Positions 1 through 6,184 of a stretch of DNA of 7,263 nucleotides are shown here, piece by piece. The notes below the pieces were generated by a model, which saw only the letters and a list, made by a program, of their open reading frames with translations, made no database searches and was not told where the DNA came from. How positions within the stretch are numbered: position 1 is the stretch's first letter; every line of letters begins with the position of its first letter. Both the position numbers and the translations under genes were made by a program. The DNA comes from an uncultured Bacilli bacterium (GTDB lineage: Bacteria; Bacillota_I; Bacilli_A; RF39; UBA660), in assembly GCA_947624125.1 (NCBI GenBank), contig CANQIY010000048.1, forward strand, positions 1 through 7,263, given 5' to 3'.

Positions 1-117
1 AAGGGAGAAAAAGTAATGCAAGTTATTAACAAAAAGATAATTGTTATTTTTATATGTTTAAGTATTTTTATATTTGGATTATTTAAATTATTTAATAAAG
101 AAAAAGTAGTATTAGAT
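1..117 (+). repeat. Direct repeat, copy 1: RBS plus membrane-anchor segment of surface gene family
   Basis: Bases 1-77 are identical to 6840-6916, and 115 of the 117 bases match through 6956; the mismatches are at 78 and 83. The repeat covers the Shine-Dalgarno (AAGGGAG at 1-7, 8 nt before ATG) and the codons for the first 34 residues, that is the signal anchor. The copies diverge sharply after base 117. The repeat starts at the window edge, so it may extend further upstream, possibly into a promoter. Selection or recombination has kept the expression and export part constant while the exposed part changes. Confidence 0.9.
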
Positions 118-1350
118 GAAGTAAAAATTGATATAAGAGATACAAATAATTCATTTGCAATATATTTAGAAAATGGGTATGAAAGTAATAGTTATTTAGA
201 AAGTAGTAATAATGAATTTCCAAAAATAGGATATCAATTTAATAAAGAAAAATCCCAATGTGTAAGTATAGATGGTAGCATAATAAAGAATGTTTTAAGT
301 TATGAAGAAGGAATAGGTGTGTCTATAAATACAAATAAAACAGTTTATTGTTATATTTATTTTGATAGATTAACTTTAGGAGATGCAATAAAAATATTAA
401 AACCTAATGGCTTAAATTTAGAAACAAATAGCAGTGATGCTAATTGGACAGGAATGTATCGTTTTCAGGGACAACAAAGTGATAATGTAGAAAACTATAT
501 ATGTTTTGGAACGGGTGACCAAGAAGAATGTAAAAAATATCCCGATAAATATATGTATAGAATAATAGGTATTGAAGAAAATGGTAGAATTAAAGTTATC
601 AAAAAAGAAGCATTAAATGAACTAGCTCAATGGTGGGCGGATTTTGATACTAATATTAATTGGTCAAATTCAAAAATATTTGCAGATATAAATGGAACAA
701 CTTTTCTAAATACTGATTATGTTCCAGCCGGCTGGGAAGATAAAATAGATGACAATAATTGGCTATTTGGTAGTATGGGAGTTGCTATTGCTATAAATGG
801 TTCTAATCAAAGTGGTGTCGAAGTGTATAAAATAGAAAGTGGTCAAAAGGAAGCTTTGTGGGGTGAAAAAGTACAAAATGCCGATGAAACATATAAAGGG
901 CAAAGTGCTATTGAAGTTAAGGCAACACTGGGTGCTAATGCCGGAAAAACATTTTATATTATCAATCATACAGAAAAATGGAATGAGACAGAGTTAGAAC
1001 ATGAAGTAAATGCTAAGATAGGACTTATGAATATAAGTGATTATTATCTATCAGTTGGTAATGATGGTAATTGTGACTCCAGTAGCAATTATACGGAATG
1101 TCTTACAAGCTGGATACATTTAACTCAAAATGATGATAATCCATCATCAGAATTTGAATGGACAATGACTAAAGGTGGCTTTAGTCCGGGATGGGGATTA
1201 TATTACACTTTTGAAGTGATGAATAGTGGTGCGTGTACTACTAATAGACAATCTGAAAAATATTCTGTTAGACCTGTATTTTACTTAAAAAATAATATTA
1301 ACTTAATAAATGGAAGTGGTAAAAGTGATGAACCCTTTATTATAAACTAA
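16..1350 (+). CDS. Membrane-anchored extracellular protein, variable surface family member
   Basis: This 444-residue protein has a short basic N-terminus (K6, K7) and one hydrophobic segment at about residues 8-26. It lacks a convincing signal peptidase site or lipobox, so it is probably an N-in, C-out signal anchor with most of the chain outside. The exposed part is rich in Asn, Ser, Gly and aromatic residues. It has cysteine pairs C82/C112 (also present in the paralogue at 6855), C163/C172 and C353/C362, which could form disulfides. The C-terminal half carries YRIIGI (181-186), IGLMNISDYY (335-344) and SVRPVFYLK (417-425). These resemble a domain common in large secreted-protein families of gut Bacillota, possibly DUF6273-like; that family call is from memory and tentative. 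The start is supported by AAGGGAG at 1-7. Its promoter lies upstream of the window. No molecular function can be assigned; adhesion or host or phage interaction is only a guess. Confidence 0.8.
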   Translation: MQVINKKIIVIFICLSIFIFGLFKLFNKEKVVLDEVKIDIRDTNNSFAIYLENGYESNSYLESSNNEFPKIGYQFNKEKSQCVSIDGSIIKNVLSYEEGIGVSINTNKTVYCYIYFDRLTLGDAIKILKPNGLNLETNSSDANWTGMYRFQGQQSDNVENYICFGTGDQEECKKYPDKYMYRIIGIEENGRIKVIKKEALNELAQWWADFDTNINWSNSKIFADINGTTFLNTDYVPAGWEDKIDDNNWLFGSMGVAIAINGSNQSGVEVYKIESGQKEALWGEKVQNADETYKGQSAIEVKATLGANAGKTFYIINHTEKWNETELEHEVNAKIGLMNISDYYLSVGNDGNCDSSSNYTECLTSWIHLTQNDDNPSSEFEWTMTKGGFSPGWGLYYTFEVMNSGACTTNRQSEKYSVRPVFYLKNNINLINGSGKSDEPFIIN

Positions 1351-1357
1351 GTATAAT

Positions 1358-1386
1358 TTGACATCTAAAAAAAATAATCTTATAAT
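1358..1386 (+). promoter_or_regulatory. Perfect-consensus sigma-A-type promoter for the isomerase gene
   Basis: TTGACA at 1358-1363 and TATAAT at 1381-1386 are separated by exactly 17 nt, matching the vegetative consensus in full. Transcription should start near 1393. That would leave only about 5 nt before the ATG at 1398 but about 17 nt before the ATG at 1410, which favours the second start. The promoter begins 7 nt after the stop of the upstream surface gene. No convincing terminator separates them, so the isomerase seems to be independently and strongly transcribed. Confidence 0.8.
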
Positions 1387-1409
1387 TTTTATGAGAAATG
1401 GATGATTAT

Positions 1410-2033
1410 ATGAAAAATTGTTTAAAAGTAATAAGTGTTATTTTAATTAGTATGTTATTTTTAACTGGTTGCGGTAAAGATTTAACTAAAGGTGATATCG
1501 AAAATTATCATTATGAAGAAACTGAAGAAGTAACTAATTATGTAAAAATAGTTACTAATAAAGATAAAGTAATTTTAATTGAATTATATCCGGATGAAGC
1601 ACCATTAACCGTAGCTAATTTCCAAAAATTAGTAAGTGAAAAATTTTATGATAATATTATTTTTCATCGTGTTGTTGCTGGATTTATGGTTCAAACTGGC
1701 GGCCCGGATGGAACTGGTTTTGGTGGAAGTAGTGAAAAAATAACTGGTGAATTTGCTAATAATAACATTACTAATAATATTAAACATGAAGAAGGAATTG
1801 TTTCTATGGCAAGAAGTAATGATATGAATTCAGCTAGTAGTCAATTCTTTATCTGTGTTAATAGTAATGATTACTTATCATATTTAGATGGTAATTATGC
1901 TGCTTTTGGTAAAGTTATTGCTGGTTATGATTATGTTGTTGAAATATCAAATGCGCCGACTGATGATAATGATAAACCTTTAAGTAAAGAATATATGAAA
2001 ACAGTTAGATTTGTAAATATAAAAGAAAACTAA
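1410..2033 (+). CDS. Cyclophilin-type peptidyl-prolyl cis-trans isomerase, lipoprotein
   Basis: This 207-residue protein is predicted to catalyse cis-trans isomerisation of Xaa-Pro bonds and help fold exported proteins on the outer face of the membrane. Residues 1-21 form a lipoprotein signal: Lys at 2 and 6, a hydrophobic core, then lipobox LTGC with lipidated Cys21. The cyclophilin domain spans about residues 45-203. Hallmarks are FHR (85-87, with the catalytic-type Arg87), FMVQ (92-95), GTGFGG (101-106), SSQFFI (143-148) and LDGNYAAFGKV (159-169). An in-frame ATG at 1398 would add MDDY. The 1410 start is preferred because it places Lys directly at the N-terminus and because the promoter predicts transcription from about 1393. 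The Shine-Dalgarno is weak (GGA at 1400-1402). The gene is monocistronic and converges on murC. Family assignment is secure; the lipoprotein location is well supported. Confidence 0.93.
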   Translation: MKNCLKVISVILISMLFLTGCGKDLTKGDIENYHYEETEEVTNYVKIVTNKDKVILIELYPDEAPLTVANFQKLVSEKFYDNIIFHRVVAGFMVQTGGPDGTGFGGSSEKITGEFANNNITNNIKHEEGIVSMARSNDMNSASSQFFICVNSNDYLSYLDGNYAAFGKVIAGYDYVVEISNAPTDDNDKPLSKEYMKTVRFVNIKEN

Positions 2034-2058
2034 ATTAATTTTCTTTTATATTTTTTTT
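2015..2058. terminator. Bidirectional AT-only-type terminator between convergent genes
   Basis: There is a perfect 15-bp inverted repeat: left arm 2015-2029 (AAATATAAAAGAAAA), right arm 2039-2053, with a 9-nt loop at 2030-2038. On the plus strand T residues continue through 2058. It contains or abuts the stop codons of both convergent genes, so each stem arm also encodes a C-terminus. Only one G-C pair is present, so termination would be weaker than for a GC-rich hairpin. Its place between tail-to-tail genes supports use in both directions. Confidence 0.65.
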
Positions 2059-3407
2059 AATAATTCTAAACCAATTGTATTAATGGGACCTGCGCCCATG
2101 GTTAAGATTAAGTCATTTTCTTCTATCTTTGTTTCTAAAAAAGGAATAATTTCATCAAAAGAAAGAGCCCAAACGTTTTGATTAAAAGGTTTAATTAAAT
2201 TTACTAAATCTTCTTCTTTAACATTATAAATATTTTTTTCTCTAGCACCATAAATCGGTGCAATAATAACATTATCAAAACATGCTAATATATTAGCAAA
2301 TTCTTCTAAATGTTCTTTAGTTCTTGAATATGTATGCGATTGAAAGATAACAAAATTTTGATGATATTTTAACTTTTGAAGGGCTTTAAGGGTTGCTTTT
2401 ATTTCTTCTGGATGATGGGCATAATCATCATAAATTGTTATATTATTTTGTATTTTCCCAATATATTCTAATCTTCTTTCAACTCCTAAGTAGTTATTAA
2501 GACCTGATTTTATATCTTCTTTATCTAAATCATATAAAATCCCTATTCCCGTCGCGGCAAGAGCATTATAAATATTATGAATTCCTAATATTTTAAGCTC
2601 TAAATGAAGAAAAAATTCCTTATTATAATAAATATCAAACTCAGGATAGCCTTGGCTATCAAAAGTAATATTTTTGGCTTTTAGGGAAGCATCATTATCT
2701 ATTCCATAAGTAAGAATAGTTAAATTATGAGGTAAATTAAGTTCTTTTATTTTATCACAGTCATTATTGATAACTAATTTACCTAAAGGGGGTAAAAGAT
2801 TTATAAATTTATTAAAAGATTTTTTGGTATTATTGATATCTTTAAAATAATCTAAATGGTCATCATCGATATTTAAAACAACAGCACTAGTAGGATGAAA
2901 GGAAAGAAAACTATCGACATATTCACAAGCCTCTACAATAAAATATTTGTTATCCCCAATATGATAATTACCATTTATTAAAGGAAAATTAGCCCCGATT
3001 TGAATAGTAGGATTAAAAGATTGTAAAAAACATGATGAAATCATCCCTGTTGTTGTTGATTTACCATGCGTTCCCGAAATACAAATGACTTCTTCATAGT
3101 TTGTCATAAGAAGTCCTAAAAATTTAGCTCGTTCATAAATTTCTTTTTGATAATATTTGGCTAATTTTAATTCAGGGTCATTCTCATTTATAGCACTGGA
3201 ATAAACAATTATGGAAGCTTTTTTAACTTTTTCTTTGTCACTACCAATTGTTATATCAATTCCATCTTGTTGTAGTTTTTTAGTCATTTCATTTTCTTTT
3301 ATATCACTTCCTGTAACTTTTGCACCCATATTTTTGACCATTTGGGCAATACCACTCATACTAATTCCCCCAATGCCAATGAAATGAATAACTTTATCTT
3401 TAAACAA
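2046..3407 (-). CDS. murC: UDP-N-acetylmuramate--L-alanine ligase (MurC)
   Basis: This cytoplasmic Mur ligase adds L-alanine to UDP-MurNAc with ATP, the first peptide step of peptidoglycan precursor synthesis. It has 453 residues, the usual family length. The N-terminal UDP-binding Rossmann domain begins VIHFIGIGGISMSG (GIGG at 11-14). The central ATPase domain has the P-loop GTHGKSTTT (112-120), EACEYVDSFL (159-168) and LNIDDDHLDYF (178-188). Next come GIHNIYNALAA (275-285), GVERRLE (308-314), YDDYAHHPEEI (326-336), HTYSRT (358-363) and MGAGPI (437-442). All key motifs are intact. Start choice: the frame is open to a GTG at 3416, but that GTG lies inside the sequence AGGATGTGAT (3421-3412), which differs by one base from the anti-16S complement AGGAGGTGAT. 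The TTG at 3407, with proper spacing, is therefore preferred. The gene stands alone, divergent from nrdD, and shows that the organism makes a cell wall. Confidence 0.96.
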   Translation of the reverse strand: MFKDKVIHFIGIGGISMSGIAQMVKNMGAKVTGSDIKENEMTKKLQQDGIDITIGSDKEKVKKASIIVYSSAINENDPELKLAKYYQKEIYERAKFLGLLMTNYEEVICISGTHGKSTTTGMISSCFLQSFNPTIQIGANFPLINGNYHIGDNKYFIVEACEYVDSFLSFHPTSAVVLNIDDDHLDYFKDINNTKKSFNKFINLLPPLGKLVINNDCDKIKELNLPHNLTILTYGIDNDASLKAKNITFDSQGYPEFDIYYNKEFFLHLELKILGIHNIYNALAATGIGILYDLDKEDIKSGLNNYLGVERRLEYIGKIQNNITIYDDYAHHPEEIKATLKALQKLKYHQNFVIFQSHTYSRTKEHLEEFANILACFDNVIIAPIYGAREKNIYNVKEEDLVNLIKPFNQNVWALSFDEIIPFLETKIEENDLILTMGAGPINTIGLELLKKI

Positions 3408-3411
3408 AATA

Positions 3412-3421
3412 ATCACATCCT
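3412..3421 (-). promoter_or_regulatory. Shine-Dalgarno that decides the murC start (TTG over GTG)
   Basis: Read on the minus strand, 3421-3412 is AGGATGTGAT, a 9/10 match to the anti-Shine-Dalgarno complement. The AGGATG core lies 8 nt before the TTG at 3407-3405. The in-frame GTG at 3416-3414 falls within the site and cannot have normal spacing. The out-of-frame ATG at 3418-3416 is followed at once by TGA. Confidence 0.6.
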
Positions 3422-3498
3422 AATAAAGTATATTTTTGTAAAAATTTAGATATTCTTTTATATCTTTTTTAAATTTACTTTTATTGACAAAATATGAC

Positions 3499-3614
3499 TT
3501 GTCAAACGAACAAAAAAATTTTTCTAAAAGAAAAAAAGAAAACATTCGGTCAAAACTTATCAAAATGTTTTTTTAAAATAAAAAATAAATTTTTTAAAAA
3601 TGTTCGTTTGACAA
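3499..3614. repeat. Perfect 14-bp inverted repeat, 88-bp gap, in the murC-nrdD intergenic region
   Basis: TTGTCAAACGAACA (3499-3512) and TGTTCGTTTGACAA (3601-3614) are exact reverse complements. Each arm has G/C positions that stand out in an otherwise A/T tract region. A third related element, TTGACAA at 3484-3490, forms a smaller inverted repeat with TTGTCAA at 3499-3505 (8-nt gap). Within the gap, 3536-3546 and 3564-3574 can pair as an 11-bp stem (one G-T pair). Each arm contains TTGACA reading outward, but neither has a good -10 at 16-18 nt. Likely readings are paired operator sites for a regulator of nrdD and/or murC, or a large leader fold. Function unknown. Confidence 0.75.
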
Positions 3615-3640
3615 TTTTAAAAAAAATAATAAAAAAAACA

Positions 3641-3669
3641 TTGCTAATTTTAAGAATATGATAGATAAT
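3641..3669 (+). promoter_or_regulatory. Candidate promoter of the nrdD operon
   Basis: TTGCTA (3641-3646) and GATAAT (3664-3669) are spaced by 17 nt and would start transcription near 3676, about 24 nt before the nrdD ATG. TATGAT at 3657-3662 is an alternative -10 but lacks a matching -35. The remaining intergenic sequence is mostly A and T tracts plus the inverted repeat at 3499-3614. No clear murC promoter could be picked out on the minus strand. Confidence 0.4.
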
Positions 3670-3699
3670 TAAGAAGAGGTTAGGAAAGAGGTATGGAGT

Positions 3700-5973
3700 A
3701 TGAAAACAGAGGTTTTAAATGATATTGTCGTTGTCAAGAGAAGTGGTCAAAGAGTCGGCTTTAATGGGACTAAAATAGCCATTGCCATCAAAAAAGGCTT
3801 TGACAGCGTTTATGATAATTATGATGAAAAAATTGTTAATAAAGTTTATGAAAAAGTTTTAAAAACAATTGAGAAAGAATATCAAGAAAGAAAGACAATT
3901 AAAATTGAAGAAATTCAAGATATTATTGAAAAAGAACTTAAAAAAACAGATGCAGATGTTTATGAATCATTTGCAAGTTACAGAGAAAGAAGAGCGGCAT
4001 CACGGGAAGCATTTGTTGTAAAACAACAACATAAATTTGTTAAAGCCATTGAGTCTTTAGGACTTAAAAGTTCCAAAGAAGAAAATGCTAAAAGAGAAAA
4101 TGCCAATGTTGATGGTGATGGACCAATGGGAACTATGTTACATTTTGGTTCAACTGTTTCGAAAGAATTTGGTAAAGCTTATTTAATGGATGCCAAATAT
4201 GCAAGAGCTCATGATGAAGGTGCTATTCATATTCATGATTTAGACTTTTTAGCAATGGGTACTACTACTTGTAATCAAATCGATTTAGAAAAATTATTTA
4301 AGAATGGTTTTTCTACTGGTCATGGTCACTTAAGATGCCCAAATGATATCATGAGTTATACTGCTTTAGCAGCTATATGTATTCAAGCTAATCAAAATGA
4401 CCAACATGGCGGGCAAAGTATTCCAATGTTTGATTATTATATGGCTCCAGGAGTTAAGAAAACATTTAAAAAACAACTTAAACAAATGTTATATGATTAT
4501 TTAGATATCGAAGGTTATTTAGGTTTAATTGATTTTGATAAATTAGCTGAGAAAGTTAGCAATTTAGATAGTATTGAAATTAATCCAGAAGTAGAATTTA
4601 GTGAATATATTACAAGTGATAGATTAAAAGAATTATTTATTAAATCTTATGATAAAGCAATGAGTAAAACAGATAGAATTACTTATCAAGCAATGGAAGC
4701 ATTTGTACATAATTTAAATACAATGCATTCAAGAGCGGGAGCACAAGTACCATTTTCATCAGTTAATTTTGGAACAGATACTTCTCCAGAAGGAAGAATG
4801 GTTATTAAGAATTTCTTACTTGCCACAGATGCTGGACTTGGAAATGGGGAAACACCAATATTTCCTATCTCGATTTTTAAATTAAGAGAAGGCGTTTCTT
4901 ATAATAAAGAAGACCCAAATTATGATTTATTTAAATTAGCTTGTAAGGTTTCAGCCAAAAGATTATTCCCTAACTTTTCATTTATGGATTCGACTTTTAA
5001 TAAACCTTATTTAAAAGGTCTTGACCCTAAATATGAAGTTGCTTATATGGGATGCCGGACAAGAGTTATTGGTAATATTGTTGACCCTGAAAAAGAAGTT
5101 ACACCGGGAAGAGGAAACTTATCATTTACCACGATTAATTTACCTAGATTAGGTATTAAATGGGGTATTGCTTTAGGTGAAAGAAATAAAGCTGACATGA
5201 AAGCTTTCTATCAAGAATTAGATGAATTATTAGATTTATGCAAAGGTCAATTATTACAAAGATTTGAAATTCAATGTAGTAAAAGTGTTAATAATTTTAA
5301 ATTCTTATTAGGGTCTCATGTTTGGATAGACTCAGAAAAATTAGAACCAGGAGCTAAAATTAGAAAAGTTTTAAAACATGGTACATTATCAATTGGTTTT
5401 ATTGGTCTTGCTGAATGTTTAAAAGCTTTAATTGGTGAACATCATGGTGAATCAGAAAAAGCTCAAAAATTAGGTTTAGAAATTATTAAACATATGCGTC
5501 AAAAATGTGATGAATATTCGCAAGAAGAAAAACTTAACTTTACTTGTCTTGCAACGCCAGCTGAAGGTTTAAGTGGTCGTTTTGTTAAAATAGACCGTTC
5601 TATTTATGGTAAAATTAAAGGAGTAACAGATAGAGAATATTATACTAACTCATTCCATGTTCCAGTATACTATCATACATCAATTGAGCATAAACTAGAA
5701 GTAGAAGGAAAATATCATCCTCTTACCAATGCTGGACATATTTCTTATATTGAAATAGATGGTGATACTGCAAATAACGTCGAGGCTTTTGAAAAAATTA
5801 TTCGAATTATGCATGATAATAATATAGGTTATGGAGCTGTAAATCATCCAGTTGACCGTGACCCAGTTTGTGGTTATGTGGGTGTTATTAATGATGTTTG
5901 TCCAAAATGTGGAAGACATGATTTTGAGGGAGTTCCGGTTGAAACTATCAATCGTAATGAATGTGATTGCTAA
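3700..5973 (+). CDS. nrdD: Anaerobic ribonucleoside-triphosphate reductase, large catalytic part lacking the glycyl radical motif
   Basis: Class III reductase polypeptide of 757 residues that reduces ribonucleotides to deoxyribonucleotides anaerobically. Residues about 10-103 are an ATP-cone (VVKRSGQRVGFNGTKIAIAI), the allosteric site for overall activity. The ten-stranded barrel follows, with AICIQANQNDQHGGQS (225-240, Cys227) and MGCRTRVIGN (450-459). Cys452 is the likely thiyl radical residue. The C-terminus has zinc-type cysteines in PVCGYVG (Cys724) and VCPKCGR (Cys734, Cys737), plus Cys755 and Cys757. In ordinary NrdD the glycyl radical motif (R-x-T/C-G-Y-L) follows the zinc site on the same chain. 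Here the chain stops at TAA (5971-5973), and the motif is on the next gene, in the same frame 9 codons further on. The start is supported by GAGG at 3688-3691, 8 nt upstream. It is first in an operon with the radical-domain gene and nrdG. Confidence 0.95.
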   Translation: MKTEVLNDIVVVKRSGQRVGFNGTKIAIAIKKGFDSVYDNYDEKIVNKVYEKVLKTIEKEYQERKTIKIEEIQDIIEKELKKTDADVYESFASYRERRAASREAFVVKQQHKFVKAIESLGLKSSKEENAKRENANVDGDGPMGTMLHFGSTVSKEFGKAYLMDAKYARAHDEGAIHIHDLDFLAMGTTTCNQIDLEKLFKNGFSTGHGHLRCPNDIMSYTALAAICIQANQNDQHGGQSIPMFDYYMAPGVKKTFKKQLKQMLYDYLDIEGYLGLIDFDKLAEKVSNLDSIEINPEVEFSEYITSDRLKELFIKSYDKAMSKTDRITYQAMEAFVHNLNTMHSRAGAQVPFSSVNFGTDTSPEGRMVIKNFLLATDAGLGNGETPIFPISIFKLREGVSYNKEDPNYDLFKLACKVSAKRLFPNFSFMDSTFNKPYLKGLDPKYEVAYMGCRTRVIGNIVDPEKEVTPGRGNLSFTTINLPRLGIKWGIALGERNKADMKAFYQELDELLDLCKGQLLQRFEIQCSKSVNNFKFLLGSHVWIDSEKLEPGAKIRKVLKHGTLSIGFIGLAECLKALIGEHHGESEKAQKLGLEIIKHMRQKCDEYSQEEKLNFTCLATPAEGLSGRFVKIDRSIYGKIKGVTDREYYTNSFHVPVYYHTSIEHKLEVEGKYHPLTNAGHISYIEIDGDTANNVEAFEKIIRIMHDNNIGYGAVNHPVDRDPVCGYVGVINDVCPKCGRHDFEGVPVETINRNECDC

Positions 5974-5983
5974 ATAATTAAAA

Positions 5984-5992
5984 AGAAGGAGG
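5984..5992 (+). promoter_or_regulatory. Near-perfect Shine-Dalgarno for the separate glycyl radical subunit
   Basis: AGAAGGAGG lies 8 nt before the ATG at 6001, inside the 27-nt gap after the nrdD stop. It is the strongest ribosome binding site in the operon. It argues that the downstream polypeptide is translated on its own, rather than being the tail of an nrdD broken by a chance stop codon. Confidence 0.85.
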
Positions 5993-6000
5993 AAAAAATT

Positions 6001-6174
6001 ATGGAAGCAAATAAAAAAGGAAAATTAATTGGAGAAGGAGTAGGTTTTGAACATATTAGAAGAATTACTGGTTATTTAGTTGGAACAACAGAGAGATTTA
6101 ATAATGCTAAAAGATGTGAAGAAAAAGACCGTGTTAAACATACTCTAGAAAATAAAACTGTCAAAACAGCTTAA
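6001..6174 (+). CDS. Stand-alone glycyl radical domain of the anaerobic ribonucleotide reductase
   Basis: A 57-residue polypeptide. Residues 16-47 match the C-terminal glycyl radical segment normally fused to class III NrdD: FEHIRRITGYLVG, then RFNNAKR and DRVKH. Gly24 in RRITGYLVG is the expected radical-bearing glycine, to be activated by the radical SAM enzyme NrdG encoded 10 nt downstream. Residues 1-15 are a basic, glycine-rich extension and 48-57 a short polar tail. Gene order nrdD, this gene, nrdG, with a strong Shine-Dalgarno and a stop codon overlapping the next ribosome binding site, indicates co-translation. It probably docks on the 757-residue NrdD to complete the enzyme, as YfiD/GrcA does for oxygen-damaged pyruvate formate-lyase; this is inference. 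It is in the same frame as nrdD across one TAA, so a recent split or stop-codon readthrough remains possible. Cys39 replaces the Ala I recall in NAKRAEE. Confidence 0.9.
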   Translation: MEANKKGKLIGEGVGFEHIRRITGYLVGTTERFNNAKRCEEKDRVKHTLENKTVKTA

Positions 6175-6184
6175 GGAAAATGTT

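Noticed and set aside
763..969. 68-codon open frame on the minus strand inside the first surface gene
   Set aside because: It is antisense to a well-supported gene, has no good ribosome binding site or recognisable motif, and its composition is that expected from reading the opposite strand.
3487..3502. Possible NrdR box (ACAAAATATGACTTGT)
   Set aside because: It matches only about 11 of 16 positions of the palindromic NrdR consensus, poorly in the right half, and no second phased box is present. Too weak in AT-rich DNA.
3499..3614. Invertible promoter segment (recombinase-flipped DNA)
   Set aside because: The inverted arms have a suitable size, but the flanking genes are housekeeping genes, no recombinase gene is in view, and the enclosed DNA has no clear promoter. 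Kept only as an unexplained inverted repeat.
3608..3632. nrdD promoter using TTGACA at 3608-3613 with TAATAA at 3627-3632
   Set aside because: The spacer would be 13 nt, too short; at 16-18 nt there are only A residues.
5695..5919. 74-codon open frame on the minus strand inside nrdD
   Set aside because: It lies opposite conserved nrdD sequence including the zinc cysteines; it has no promoter, ribosome binding site or family motif.
5971..5973. Recoded stop (selenocysteine or pyrrolysine) joining the NrdD parts
   Set aside because: Selenocysteine uses TGA and pyrrolysine TAG; this codon is TAA, and no supporting structure was seen.
5971..6001. nrdD simply broken by a nonsense mutation or sequencing error
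   Set aside because: A well-placed AGAAGGAGG and an ATG follow the stop, the radical domain itself is intact, and nrdG is coupled behind it. A random stop would not bring its own start signals. It remains a formal alternative.
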